Assembly: GCF_018881505.1 (NCBI RefSeq)
Contig: NZ_JACVQC010000001.1
Coordinates: 2,029,927-2,093,926, forward strand
Reading direction: 5' to 3'
From: Polynucleobacter sp. UK-Mo-2m-Kol15
Lineage (GTDB): Bacteria > Pseudomonadota > Gammaproteobacteria > Burkholderiales > Burkholderiaceae
DNA: 64,000 bases
Positions 55,078-64,000 of the stretch are shown one piece after another. The first letter of the stretch is position 1. Every line of letters begins with the position of its first letter. The translations under genes and the position numbers were made by a program. The notes under the pieces were generated by a model that did no database searches, was not told the origin of the DNA, and was given only the letters and a program-made list of their open reading frames with translations.

Positions 55078-56667
55078 TTATTTTAATTCTTTAGCAACCT
55101 TCTTGACTTTGATCTTGATCTCTTTTTCCCCATCTTTAGCTTTGCCCTGATCACTCATCTCTACGGGAGCAAGAGCCTTCTTTTGGAAAACAGCACCAAA
55201 GAAGCCATCCGTACCATGAATATGTGGCCATAACTGCCACCAAGGATTATCTGGAGTGCAGCCTAAAGGAATTTTATCCTTAGGAAACAAAGGTTTAAGA
55301 ACCTCAGCAGCTGGAACAACCTCAAAATTTGGATGCTTTGCTAAAAAATCCTCTGCAATTTGCTGGTTTTCTTGGGGTAATAGGCTGCAGGTGGCATAAA
55401 CCAAGCGTCCGCCAGGCTTTAGCAAGCGACTTGCAGATGCCAAAATATTCATCTGCTTTTGATTGAGCTCCAGAACGCCTTCTGGGGTTTGGCGCCATTT
55501 GAGATCAGGATTGCGGCGCAAAGTACCCATCCCGCTACAAGGGGCATCCACTAAAACGCGATCGATCTTACCGGCCAAGCGTTTAATCTTGGTGTCATTC
55601 TCACTATCAATCCAAACAGGATGAACGTTAGAGAGGCCGCTACGGGCTTGCCGTGGCTTTAAATTGGCCAAACGACGCTCCGATGTATCCAATGCATACA
55701 AACGCCCTGTGGATCGCATGATTGCGCCAATTGCTAAAGTCTTGCCGCCGGCACCTGCACAAAAATCTACCACCATCTCACCGCGTTTAGGTGCAAGTAA
55801 GTAAGCCAACAACTGACTACCTTCATCTTGAACTTCAAACATCCCCGCTTTAAAGCCAATGGTATTTTGTAAAGCAGGCTTACCCATGATGCGAACACCA
55901 TCAGGAGCGTAAGGAGTTGGAATGGCTTGATAGCGACCACCAAGGGCATTCATCTCGGTAAGCAATTGCTCACGAGTCGTCTTCATCGTATTGGCACGTA
56001 AATCTAAAAGGGCTGGATGCATGAGTGATTTAGCCAGTGCTTCACGTGACTCTTCACCGGGATATTTTCCAAATGCCTCCCACAACCATTCGGGCAAATT
56101 ATTGCGAACTAATGGATTGAGGGCGCTAGGGTCAACCGTTGCAAAACGTTGTAACCATTCATACTCACCGGTCTTCAACACGTGCGCCAAATCGGCAATT
56201 GCACTCTCTGCACGATTAGCAGAACCTAAACCACCCTCAGACAAAGCAGACAGCAAGCCTAACAGGGCTAATCGTCTAGCTTGGGATCCCTCGCCGCTTG
56301 AGGCAAATTGTGAGAACTCATTTTTACGACGTAGGATGGCAAAAGCACTCTCAGCAATCAAGGCGCGATCACGATTTCCTAACTGCGGTTCTGAGCGGAA
56401 ATACCGACTCACCACACGATCAGCAGGCTGCTCAAAGTTGAGTAACTCTGGAATTAAACGCTCTAAATGAATGGCATGCTGAGGCAAAGCCTTGGCATTT
56501 GAAAAGTTTTTCTGACCTTCAAGGGCAATAATGTTGCCACTCGCATTGCGACGCTCTGGGCGACGCAATGGATCTTTTGATTTAGCGGCATAACTTTTTT
56601 GTGGGCCCAAGCGGGATCCAGATTTTGATCCGGGGCTAGCTCCGCGTGATGAACGTTCTTTACTCAT
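55078..56667 (-). CDS. RsmB/NOP family RNA (cytosine-5) methyltransferase
   Basis: 529 residues. The C-terminal half is a SAM-dependent m5C methyltransferase: VVDFCAGAGGKTLAIGA (SAM loop), DAPCSGMGTLRRNPD (catalytic motif IV Cys) and YATCSLLPQEN (motif VI Cys). The N-terminal 100 residues are basic and unstructured, and the next part is a NusB-like domain (residues 60-200). Whether it modifies 16S rRNA at C967 or another site is not decided here. It overlaps purN by ATGA, so the two are coupled. Confidence 0.9.
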   Translation of the reverse strand: MSKERSSRGASPGSKSGSRLGPQKSYAAKSKDPLRRPERRNASGNIIALEGQKNFSNAKALPQHAIHLERLIPELLNFEQPADRVVSRYFRSEPQLGNRDRALIAESAFAILRRKNEFSQFASSGEGSQARRLALLGLLSALSEGGLGSANRAESAIADLAHVLKTGEYEWLQRFATVDPSALNPLVRNNLPEWLWEAFGKYPGEESREALAKSLMHPALLDLRANTMKTTREQLLTEMNALGGRYQAIPTPYAPDGVRIMGKPALQNTIGFKAGMFEVQDEGSQLLAYLLAPKRGEMVVDFCAGAGGKTLAIGAIMRSTGRLYALDTSERRLANLKPRQARSGLSNVHPVWIDSENDTKIKRLAGKIDRVLVDAPCSGMGTLRRNPDLKWRQTPEGVLELNQKQMNILASASRLLKPGGRLVYATCSLLPQENQQIAEDFLAKHPNFEVVPAAEVLKPLFPKDKIPLGCTPDNPWWQLWPHIHGTDGFFGAVFQKKALAPVEMSDQGKAKDGEKEIKIKVKKVAKELK

Positions 56668-57293
56668 AATTTTATTAATTGCGACTCCGGTGGTTGAACC
56701 TGAACTTGATTACCTTCTATTCGCAATCGTCCATCTAGGAACCATTTTACGGCCCGCGGATAAATCTGATGCTCAGCTGCTAAAACTCGCGCTGCCAAGC
56801 TATCAGCATCATCACCTGGAAGTACCGGAACTGAGGCCTGGCAGATGATGGGGCCCTCATCGACACCCTCAGTAACAAAATGCACACTGGCACCATGTTC
56901 GCCCACTCCAGCCTCCAAAGCGCGCTCATGGGTATGTAAACCTGGGAAGGCAGGGAGCAAGGCGGGGTGAATATTCATCAGGCGACCCTCAAAATGACGG
57001 ATAAAGCCTGGGGTCAGAATTCTCATAAAACCCGCTAATACCACTAAATCTGCCCCTAGTTCATCGATTTTCGCGATGAGAGCAGCATCAAACGACTCAC
57101 GCGAAGCATGCTCTCGGTGCTCAATGCTAAAGGCTGGAATACCCTGAGAACGAGCAAAATCAAGGCCCTTAGCTGCAGAGTGGTTGGCAATAACCCCGGC
57201 AAAAGTGACCGGCCACCGCTCTTTTTGAGCTGTTTTGACGATGGCCTCGAAATTAGATCCGCGGCCTGAGATTAAGGTGACGATAGATGGCAT
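56664..57293 (-). CDS. purN: Phosphoribosylglycinamide formyltransferase
   Basis: Transfers formyl from 10-formyltetrahydrofolate to GAR in purine synthesis. 209 residues from the ATG at 57293. Substrate motifs are ISGRGSNFEAIV, the catalytic Asn/His in MNIHPALLPAFPGLHTHERAL (outline), and HGASVHFVTEGVDEGPII. Its stop overlaps the methyltransferase start (ATGA). Divergent from ribF with 51 bp between starts. Confidence 0.96.
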   Translation of the reverse strand: MPSIVTLISGRGSNFEAIVKTAQKERWPVTFAGVIANHSAAKGLDFARSQGIPAFSIEHREHASRESFDAALIAKIDELGADLVVLAGFMRILTPGFIRHFEGRLMNIHPALLPAFPGLHTHERALEAGVGEHGASVHFVTEGVDEGPIICQASVPVLPGDDADSLAARVLAAEHQIYPRAVKWFLDGRLRIEGNQVQVQPPESQLIKL

Positions 57294-57344
57294 GCCCACA
57301 ATATAATTGATGGTTACCCCGAAAGCGACCCTGAAAGTGATTTA

Positions 57345-58295
57345 GTGAACGTATTCCGTGGCCCTACCCAGTTTTCTGCAGGACCAGCTTGTGCCTTAAC
57401 CATCGGTAATTTCGATGGCGTGCACAGGGGTCATCTCGCCCTACTGAAACAACTTAAAGATGGCGCCCAAGAACGTGGCTTGGTTAGCTGCTTAATGACT
57501 TTCGAACCGCACCCCAAGGAATTCTTTTCTCCAGAGCAAGCTCCCCCGCGCATTTTAAATTTACGCGATAAGCTAGCTGCATTTGCCGACATCGGCATTG
57601 ATCGTGTAGTGGTGGAGCATTTCAACAGTGCATTTGCTCGCCTCACTCCTGAAGAATTTGTTTCTGAAATCATTGTCAAACAGCTTAATGCTAAATGGAT
57701 TTTGATCGGGGATGATTTTTGCTATGGAGCAAAACGCGCTGGTAACTTTGAAAGTCTTAAAGCAGCTGGCGAACAATTTGGTTTTGAAGTCTCTAGTATT
57801 CTCACCGTACAAGAAGATGGTGAAAGAATTTCTAGCTCAGCACTACGTAATGCTTTGGCCAATGGCAATATGGATCAAGCCAGAAAACTATTAGGTCGCC
57901 CTTATGGTATCTCTGGGCATGTTATTCATGGACAAAAATTGGGACGCACACTAGGCTTTCCAACACTCAATCTTGCAGTTGCCAATCACCTACATCACCG
58001 CAAGCCCGCTTGCTCTGGCATATTTACTGCACAAGTCTTGGGGCTTGAAGACAAGCCACTCCCTGCTGTTGCCAGTCTCGGCGTAAGACCAACGGTAGAA
58101 GATGAGGGTCGCGTATTACTTGAGACCCATATCTTTGATTACAACGGTGATGTCTACGGAAAAATTATTACCGTAGAGCTCTTAGAAAAAATTCGTGATG
58201 AGGCAAAGTACGCTGATCTCGATACCCTTACCAAAGCGATTGCATCTGATGCAGCGCATGCCAGAAATTATTTCCAGAAAAAAACTTATGTCTGA
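57345..58295 (+). CDS. ribF: Bifunctional riboflavin kinase / FAD synthetase
   Basis: Makes FMN and FAD from riboflavin. 316 residues from a GTG start, no better ATG nearby. The N-terminal nucleotidyltransferase ([14 protein letters not shown]) makes FAD; the C-terminal flavokinase has [27 protein letters not shown] (outline). The last eight bases overlap the ileS start, so the two are translationally coupled. Confidence 0.96.
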   Translation: MNVFRGPTQFSAGPACALTIGNFDGVHRGHLALLKQLKDGAQERGLVSCLMTFEPHPKEFFSPEQAPPRILNLRDKLAAFADIGIDRVVVEHFNSAFARLTPEEFVSEIIVKQLNAKWILIGDDFCYGAKRAGNFESLKAAGEQFGFEVSSILTVQEDGERISSSALRNALANGNMDQARKLLGRPYGISGHVIHGQKLGRTLGFPTLNLAVANHLHHRKPACSGIFTAQVLGLEDKPLPAVASLGVRPTVEDEGRVLLETHIFDYNGDVYGKIITVELLEKIRDEAKYADLDTLTKAIASDAAHARNYFQKKTYV

Positions 58296-61149
58296 AAAAG
58301 AAAACTCTTATCCCGTCAATCTTCTAGAAACATCATTTCCGATGCGGGGAGATTTGCCGAAACGTGAGCCACAATGGGTTGCACAGTGGCAGAAAAATAA
58401 ACTCTACGAAAAGATTCGTGCAGCGCATGCTAATCAGCCAAAATTTATTTTGCATGATGGCCCTCCCTATGCAAACGGTGACATTCACATTGGTCATGCC
58501 GTAAATAAGATCCTGAAGGATATGATCGTGAAGTCCCGCTGGCTGATGGGCTTTGACTCTGTATACGTCCCAGGTTGGGATTGCCACGGTATGCCAATTG
58601 AGATTCAGATCGAAAAAGAATTTGGCAAAAATTTACCGACTGCTGAAGTCCAATCAAAAGCACGTGCCTACGCCAAGGTACAAGTAGATAAGCAGAAGAA
58701 AGACTTTGAGCGCTTAGGCGTCTTAGGTGATTGGAATAACCCTTATCTCACCATGAATTTCCGCAATGAAGCCGATGAGATTCGTGCGCTTGGGAAAATC
58801 TGGGAAAAAGCTTATGTTTTCCGTGGTCTAAAGCCAGTGAACTGGTGCTTCGATTGCGGCTCCGCATTGGCTGAAGCTGAAGTGGAATACCAAGATAAGA
58901 TTGATCCAACCGTAGACGTTGGCTTTGCTTTTGATGATGCACAGCGTCCTCAGCTAGCAAAAGCATTTGGTCTGACTGAAATTCCAACTAAGCCTGGAAT
59001 GATCGTGATCTGGACAACAACACCTTGGACCATTCCTTCAAACCAAGCACTCAATGTTCATCCTGAACTTACCTATGCTTTGGTCGATACTGGTGACAAG
59101 TTACTCATCCTGGCAGAGGATCGAGTGGAATCTTGTTTGCAGGACTTCGGTCTTGAAGGAAAAGTGGTTGCCACTTGCCTGGGTAGTCAGTTAGCCAATA
59201 TTTCTTTCTGGCATCCGCTTGCTCCATTACATGAAGGCTATAAGCGACTTTCACCAATCTATCCTGCTGAATATGTCACGCTCGACACAGGCACTGGTGT
59301 AGTGCACTCCGCACCGGCTTATGGAGAAGAAGACTTTAAGTCTTGCAAAGCAAACAAACTCGCAGATAAAGATATCTTGAATCCAGTCATGGGTAATGGT
59401 GTCTACGCTTCTTGGTTGCCACTCTTTGCCAATGAATATATCTGGAAAGCCAATCCGAAGATTGTAGAGGCCATGCGTGAGGCGGGAAGCCTCTTGCGAG
59501 ATAAGACCTATACCCACTCTTATATGCACTGCTGGCGTCACAAATCTCCGATTATTTATCGCGCCACTTCACAGTGGTTTGCGAGTATGGATAAGAAACC
59601 TTCTGATGGCAATACAAGTTTGCGAGAGACTGCATTAGCAGGTATTGATAACACCGATTTCTTCCCAGCTTGGGGTAAACAACGACTGAGTAGTATGATT
59701 GCCAACCGTCCAGATTGGACTTTGTCACGTCAGCGCCAGTGGGGCGTCCCAATGGCTTTCTTTGTTCATAAAGAAAGTGGAGAGCCCCATCCACGTACAG
59801 TGGAGTTGCTTGAAGAAATTGCCAAGCGCGTTGAAAAAGAAGGTATTGAAGCTTGGCAAAAACTAGAAGCGTCTGAAATGCTTGGCGAAGAAGCGGCTCA
59901 ATATGAGAAGAATCGTGACACTCTAGACGTCTGGTTTGACTCTGGCACCACGCATTGGCACGTCATTCGTGGCTCACACCGTGATGAGCTCTATCGCCCT
60001 GAAGCCGAAAGCGCTGATGGTCGTTTAGCTGATTTATATCTTGAGGGTTCAGACCAACACCGCGGTTGGTTCCACTCATCTCTGCTTACTGGCGCAATGC
60101 TCGATGGCAAGCCACCATACAAAGCACTCCTAACGCATGGCTTTACCGTCGATGGTCAAGGCCGCAAGATGAGCAAGTCTGTGGGTAACGTCATAGCTCC
60201 TCAACAGGTTGCCGACAAGCTGGGCGCGGAGATTATTCGTTTGTGGGTAGCGTCTACCGATTATTCCGGTGAGATGACCATTTCCGATGAGATTCTGAAA
60301 CGGGTAGTGGAAAGCTATCGTCGTATTCGCAATACTTTGCGTTTCTTGCTGGCTAACCTCTCCGACTTTGATCCATCAAAGCACAGCATGCCTGCAAGCG
60401 AGTGGCTTGAGATTGATCGCTATGCTGTTGCTCTCGCCAATCAATTACAAAATGAAGTTCAGGCTCACTACAAGGCTTATGAGTTCCAGCCTGCTGTAGT
60501 GCGCATGCTGACTTTCTGCTCGGAAGATTTGGGTGGCTTCTACTTAGATATTCTGAAAGACCGTCTCTATACCAGCGCACCAGATTCAAAAGAGCGTCGT
60601 GCGGCGCAGAATGCCCTCTTTCATATCACCCGCAATCTACTCAAGTGGCTCGCCCCATTTCTCTCCTTTACAGCTGAGGAAGCCTGGTTATCATTCCCGC
60701 ATGGTTCAGATGAAAAAACCAAGGAGTCCATCTTCATGGAAGAGTTTGGCACTTTTCCAGAAATCACTCAAGCTACCGAACTTCTTGCTAAGTGGAGCCG
60801 TATTCGTGAAATTCGCTCCGAAGTAACTAAAGCAATTGAAATTGAACGTGAAGCAGGTAATGTTGGTTCATCGCTACAGGCAGAGCTCACCATCAAAGTA
60901 GGTGATATCGATTTTGCAATTTTGCATTCTCTTGAAGATGACTTACGCTTTGTGACCATTACGTCTAGTGCCAACATTGAATTGAGTAATGGTGGCCTCG
61001 AAGTCCTGGTGAGAGGTAGTCAATATAAAAAGTGTGGGCGCTGCTGGCATCACACCGCCGATGTTGGCGCTAATGCCGAGCACCCAGAATTGTGTAGTCG
61101 TTGTATCAGCAATCTTTTTGGAAGTGGTGAATCCCGTCTTTTCGCATAA
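58288..61149 (+). CDS. ileS: Isoleucyl-tRNA synthetase
   Basis: Class I synthetase of 953 residues from the ATG at 58288 ([20 protein letters not shown]). HIGH motif [18 protein letters not shown] motif [10 protein letters not shown], editing domain with [15 protein letters not shown], and C-terminal zinc ligands CGRCW and CSRC. It overlaps ribF by eight bases and precedes lspA at 30 bp, the classic ribF-ileS-lspA order. Confidence 0.98.
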   Translation: MSEKENSYPVNLLETSFPMRGDLPKREPQWVAQWQKNKLYEKIRAAHANQPKFILHDGPPYANGDIHIGHAVNKILKDMIVKSRWLMGFDSVYVPGWDCHGMPIEIQIEKEFGKNLPTAEVQSKARAYAKVQVDKQKKDFERLGVLGDWNNPYLTMNFRNEADEIRALGKIWEKAYVFRGLKPVNWCFDCGSALAEAEVEYQDKIDPTVDVGFAFDDAQRPQLAKAFGLTEIPTKPGMIVIWTTTPWTIPSNQALNVHPELTYALVDTGDKLLILAEDRVESCLQDFGLEGKVVATCLGSQLANISFWHPLAPLHEGYKRLSPIYPAEYVTLDTGTGVVHSAPAYGEEDFKSCKANKLADKDILNPVMGNGVYASWLPLFANEYIWKANPKIVEAMREAGSLLRDKTYTHSYMHCWRHKSPIIYRATSQWFASMDKKPSDGNTSLRETALAGIDNTDFFPAWGKQRLSSMIANRPDWTLSRQRQWGVPMAFFVHKESGEPHPRTVELLEEIAKRVEKEGIEAWQKLEASEMLGEEAAQYEKNRDTLDVWFDSGTTHWHVIRGSHRDELYRPEAESADGRLADLYLEGSDQHRGWFHSSLLTGAMLDGKPPYKALLTHGFTVDGQGRKMSKSVGNVIAPQQVADKLGAEIIRLWVASTDYSGEMTISDEILKRVVESYRRIRNTLRFLLANLSDFDPSKHSMPASEWLEIDRYAVALANQLQNEVQAHYKAYEFQPAVVRMLTFCSEDLGGFYLDILKDRLYTSAPDSKERRAAQNALFHITRNLLKWLAPFLSFTAEEAWLSFPHGSDEKTKESIFMEEFGTFPEITQATELLAKWSRIREIRSEVTKAIEIEREAGNVGSSLQAELTIKVGDIDFAILHSLEDDLRFVTITSSANIELSNGGLEVLVRGSQYKKCGRCWHHTADVGANAEHPELCSRCISNLFGSGESRLFA

Positions 61150-61179
61150 ACAAAATAGCGAAAAGATTGTCAATACATC

Positions 61180-61674
61180 ATGAAAAAAAATCTCTCCTTT
61201 CTCCGTTACCTAGTGATTGCAATTGTTACGCTTTTGCTAGACCAGCTGAGCAAATGGTCTGCCTTGAGTAATTTGCAGTTAGGCGTACCCGAACCTGTTT
61301 TACCATTTATGAACTGGTTGTTACTGTTTAACCCAGGGGCAGCGTTTTCATTTTTAGCGCAGAGCTCTGGTTGGCAGCGCTGGTTCTTCACAGTCCTTGG
61401 CCTAGCGGCTTCTGTTTATATTCTTTGGCTATTACGCAAGAGCCTTGATGACAAAATGCTCTGCTGGGCTCTCAGCCTCATTCTGGGTGGCGCACTAGGC
61501 AATGTCCTAGATCGCATCATGTATGGCGCTGTAGTGGACTTTATTGACCTGCACTACGCCAATTGGCATTGGCCAGCATTTAATATTGCTGATAGTGCCA
61601 TTTGCATTGGGGCGACCCTCATTATTTGGGGTGAATTACGCAAGTCATTTGGCAAAACCCCCCATTCCCTTTAA
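61180..61674 (+). CDS. lspA: Lipoprotein signal peptidase
   Basis: Membrane aspartyl protease (signal peptidase II) that cleaves lipoprotein signals. 164 residues with four hydrophobic helices; the catalytic Asp pair is in GNVLDRIMYGAVVDFID and FNIADSAI. Normal length. coaBC starts 9 bp after its stop. Confidence 0.96.
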   Translation: MKKNLSFLRYLVIAIVTLLLDQLSKWSALSNLQLGVPEPVLPFMNWLLLFNPGAAFSFLAQSSGWQRWFFTVLGLAASVYILWLLRKSLDDKMLCWALSLILGGALGNVLDRIMYGAVVDFIDLHYANWHWPAFNIADSAICIGATLIIWGELRKSFGKTPHSL

Positions 61675-61683
61675 GCTGGCGCC

Positions 61684-62895
61684 ATGCAATCACTTTTAAA
61701 TAAGAAAATCGTTCTCGGCATTTCTGGGGGCATTGCGGCCTATAAGTCTGCCGAGCTAGCGCGCCAGTTGATACAAGAGGGTGCTAGTGTCCAAGTAGTA
61801 ATGACGCAAGCTGCCCAGCAATTTGTGACGCCCGTCACCATGCAAGCACTCACAGGCAATCCGGTTTACACCAGTCAATGGGATAGCAGCATTGCCAATA
61901 ACATGGCACATATTGAGCTTTCAAGAGCTGCTGATGCGATTTTGATTGCGCCAGCAAGTGCAGATCTGATGGCTAAACTATCTCTTGGCCTGGCTGATGA
62001 TTTACTGACCACGCTTTGCCTGGCGAGAGATTGCCCCTTACTACTTGCTCCCGCCATGAACAAACAAATGTGGGAGCATGATGCTACCCAAAGAAGTGCT
62101 GAACGACTAATTAAAGACAATGTCACATTACTCGGCCCTGCAAGTGGCTTTCAGGCGTGTGGCGAAGTGGGCTTTGGTCGCATGCTCGAACCCGCAGAAA
62201 TTACCGAGCAATTAATTGCCTTCTTCCAAAAGAAACCCTTGTTAGGCAAGAGAGTTTTAATTACTGCCGGGCCTACCTTTGAAGCAATCGATCCCGTACG
62301 TGGCATTACCAATCGTAGCTCTGGCAAGATGGGTTTTGCAATCGCGCGCGCTGCTGTAGAGGCTGGTGCGGAAGTTCACCTGATAGCCGGTCCTTGCGAG
62401 CTAGATACACCACTGGCTGCGACTGGAAAAATTACGCGCACGAATGTAGTTAGCGCTAAAGAAATGCACGCAGCCACAATACAATCTGCAAACTGCGATA
62501 TTTTCTTTGCGGTAGCCGCTGTTGCAGACTGGGGAGTTGCCAAGCCAGCTAAAGAAAAAATGAAGCGCCAGGGGAAACTGGCTCCAACTCTAGAGTTCAT
62601 AGCCAACCCAGATATCCTGGCTGATGTCGCGAAAATAGTCAAAATAAAAAACGGTAAGTCATATCCTTACTGCGTTGGTTTTGCAGCTGAATCTACGGAC
62701 CTTCAAAAGCATGCAGAAGAAAAGCGTAAACGCAAAGGTATTCCGATGATCATCGGCAACATTGGTCCAGATACCTTTGGTAGCGATCTCAACCAGCTAC
62801 TCATCGTCGATGAAAGCGGTAGTAAAAAAATTGCTAAAGCTGAAAAGCTTCAGCTTGCACGTCAACTCATTCAATTAGTTGCCAAAAAAATATAA
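61684..62895 (+). CDS. coaBC: Bifunctional phosphopantothenate synthesis enzyme CoaBC
   Basis: Adds Cys to phosphopantothenate and decarboxylates it, on the way to coenzyme A. 403 residues. The N-terminal CoaC half has the flavin loop [16 protein letters not shown] and the catalytic PAMNKQMW; the C-terminal CoaB half has [24 protein letters not shown] (outline). Normal length. dut follows after 27 bp. Confidence 0.96.
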   Translation: MQSLLNKKIVLGISGGIAAYKSAELARQLIQEGASVQVVMTQAAQQFVTPVTMQALTGNPVYTSQWDSSIANNMAHIELSRAADAILIAPASADLMAKLSLGLADDLLTTLCLARDCPLLLAPAMNKQMWEHDATQRSAERLIKDNVTLLGPASGFQACGEVGFGRMLEPAEITEQLIAFFQKKPLLGKRVLITAGPTFEAIDPVRGITNRSSGKMGFAIARAAVEAGAEVHLIAGPCELDTPLAATGKITRTNVVSAKEMHAATIQSANCDIFFAVAAVADWGVAKPAKEKMKRQGKLAPTLEFIANPDILADVAKIVKIKNGKSYPYCVGFAAESTDLQKHAEEKRKRKGIPMIIGNIGPDTFGSDLNQLLIVDESGSKKIAKAEKLQLARQLIQLVAKKI

Positions 62896-62922
62896 AACTC
62901 AAAACCAGTTTTAGGAAACTCC

Positions 62923-63372
62923 ATGCAAGAACTTCAAGTCAAAATTCTCGATGAACGTATGCGCGACCAATTACCTGCATATGGAACTCCTGGTAGTGCT
63001 GGACTAGATCTTCGCGCCTGTATTGATGAAACCATTGAGATTGCCCCGGGACACACAGTCCTTATCCCAACGGGTTTAGCAATTTACGTGGAAGACCCAC
63101 GCTATGCGGCATTCATCCTACCGCGCTCAGGCCTAGGCCATAAGCATGGCATCGTTCTCGGCAATTTAGTGGGATTGATTGATTCGGATTACCAGGGTCA
63201 ACTCATGGTGAGCACTTGGAACCGCGGTTCTTCAGCATTCAAGCTAGAGCCGATGGAGCGCTTAGCTCAATTAGTGGTGATGCCAGTGCAACAAGTGGAG
63301 CTCAAGGTGGTTGAGGAATTCACGGAGAGTAGTCGTGGCGCTGGTGGGTTTGGAAGTACAGGACGCAGCTGA
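62923..63372 (+). CDS. dut: Deoxyuridine triphosphatase
   Basis: Hydrolyses dUTP to keep uracil out of DNA. 149 residues, trimeric dUTPase motifs: [31 protein letters not shown], and the glycine-rich tail [11 protein letters not shown] that closes over the active site. The unit ends at the hairpin at 63398. Confidence 0.97.
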   Translation: MQELQVKILDERMRDQLPAYGTPGSAGLDLRACIDETIEIAPGHTVLIPTGLAIYVEDPRYAAFILPRSGLGHKHGIVLGNLVGLIDSDYQGQLMVSTWNRGSSAFKLEPMERLAQLVVMPVQQVELKVVEEFTESSRGAGGFGSTGRS

Positions 63373-63397
63373 TTTAATCCGAATAGTATTACCCAAT

Positions 63398-63426
63398 AAA
63401 AAACCACCCGAAGGTGGTTTTTTATT
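63398..63426. terminator. Bidirectional terminator between dut and clpA
   Basis: Stem AAACCACC / GGTGGTTT with loop CGAA, flanked by A-run and T-run, so it can end both dut and the convergent clpA. Confidence 0.9.
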
Positions 63427-63431
63427 TTCTG

Positions 63432-64000
63432 TCAAATTTCCTCAACCGGAGCCACATCAGCCTTAGGCCGCTTGCCAGGAACTACTGGGGCATCAAACTG
63501 AAGCTGAACCTTGCCATCTGTATCGATGTCAACCGCGACATGACCGCCCTGCGCCAATTTACCGAAAAGTAGCTCGTCAGCCAAGGCTTTACGTACCGTA
63601 TCTTGAATAATGCGTTGCATTGGTCTTGCACCCATAAGTGGGTCAAAACCATGCTTAGCCAGATGCGCACGCAATGCTGGACTAAAGGTTGCATCCACTT
63701 TCTTCTCATGCAATTGCTCTTCTAACTGCATTAAGAATTTGTCAACAACACGCATGATGATGGTCTCATCAAGCGCCTTGAAGGAAACAATCGCATCTAA
63801 ACGATTGCGGAACTCTGGCGTAAAGAACTTCTTAATATCTGCCATTTCATCGCCAGACTCACGAGCATTGGTAAAGCCGATGGTGGACTTCTGCATTGCT
63901 TCTGCACCAGCATTGGTTGTCATAATGATGATGACGTTGCGGAAATCAGTCTTTCGCCCATTGTTGTCAGTGAGGGTTCCGTGATCCATTACCTGCAAGA
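63432..64000 (-). CDS. clpA: ATP-dependent Clp protease ATP-binding subunit ClpA, C-terminal part
   Basis: C-terminal 189 residues of an AAA+ unfoldase that feeds ClpP; the N-terminal part lies beyond the right edge. Visible are the end of the second ATPase module (VIIIMTTNAGAEAM sensor 1, PEFRNRLDAIVSF arginine-finger region) and the small domain with GARPMQRIIQDTVRKALADELL in outline. The sequence fits ClpA better than ClpB because the tail is short and the motif FDPLMGARPMQR is of ClpA type. The internal Met at 63998 is not the start. Confidence 0.93.
   Translation of the reverse strand, partial: LQVMDHGTLTDNNGRKTDFRNVIIIMTTNAGAEAMQKSTIGFTNARESGDEMADIKKFFTPEFRNRLDAIVSFKALDETIIMRVVDKFLMQLEEQLHEKKVDATFSPALRAHLAKHGFDPLMGARPMQRIIQDTVRKALADELLFGKLAQGGHVAVDIDTDGKVQLQFDAPVVPGKRPKADVAPVEEI

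Overview
The window looks like chromosome from a beta-proteobacterium of the Burkholderiaceae, most likely Polynucleobacter or a close relative. The grounds are moderate GC, a Burkholderiales housekeeping gene order (rpoD-dnaG-yqeY-rpsU / tsaD / folE2-dxs-ispA-xseB; polA / DUF2782 / thrB / BPSS1780-type / uvrD; alaS-tusA; ribF-ileS-lspA-coaBC-dut) and a tRNA-Ile(CAU) interrupted by an Azoarcus-type group I intron. The genus is inferred from recall, not from a search.

Region 1 (1 to about 14.3 kb) is accessory DNA: the right end of a genomic island next to tRNA-Ile(CAU). It holds two unrecognised genes (one cut by the window edge), an unrecognised gene convergent with a one-domain tyrosine recombinase next to a perfect 24-bp palindrome, an acidic hypothetical gene, a 0.76-kb non-coding stretch of inverted repeats, DUF6641- and DUF6876-type genes with a third small gene, a DEDDh exonuclease, an Fic protein with an HTH tail, a full-length tyrosine integrase, and a possible PIN-like protein. 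A 21-bp palindrome occurs at both ends of the exonuclease-Fic-integrase segment, in inverted orientation.

At 10.88-14.27 kb the island meets its tRNA target. An 86-bp direct repeat (tRNA exon 2 plus the last 42 nt of the group I intron) occurs at 10883-10968 and 13745-13830. It encloses a GC-richer cargo: an AAA+ ATPase coupled by one base to an alpha/beta hydrolase, and a 5'-truncated FlK-like thioesterase. The outer repeat copy is part of an intact, intron-containing tRNA-Ile(CAU). Beyond it lie a cluster of short repeats resembling integrase arm sites and an orphan 5' half of the same tRNA. The ATPase-hydrolase pair is the best candidate for an undescribed system; the use of an intron-split tRNA as attachment site is the most unusual structural feature.

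Region 2 (14.35-64 kb) is core chromosome, starting with a VapBC toxin-antitoxin pair at the island edge. It covers transcription and replication initiation (rpoD, with a histone-H1-like N-terminal tail, and dnaG), translation (rpsU, rpmB, rpmG, valS, alaS, glnS, ileS, tsaD, an RsmB/NOP-type methyltransferase), isoprenoid synthesis (dxs, ispA, ispH), DNA repair (polA, uvrD, radC, xseB), cofactor and nucleotide metabolism (folE2, ribF, coaBC, purN, dut), amino acids (thrB, argD), a TctAB transporter pair without a binding protein nearby, a desaturase, a Rieske oxygenase, sulfurtransferases, and the C-terminus of clpA at the right edge. No rRNA operon, insertion sequence or CRISPR array was seen.
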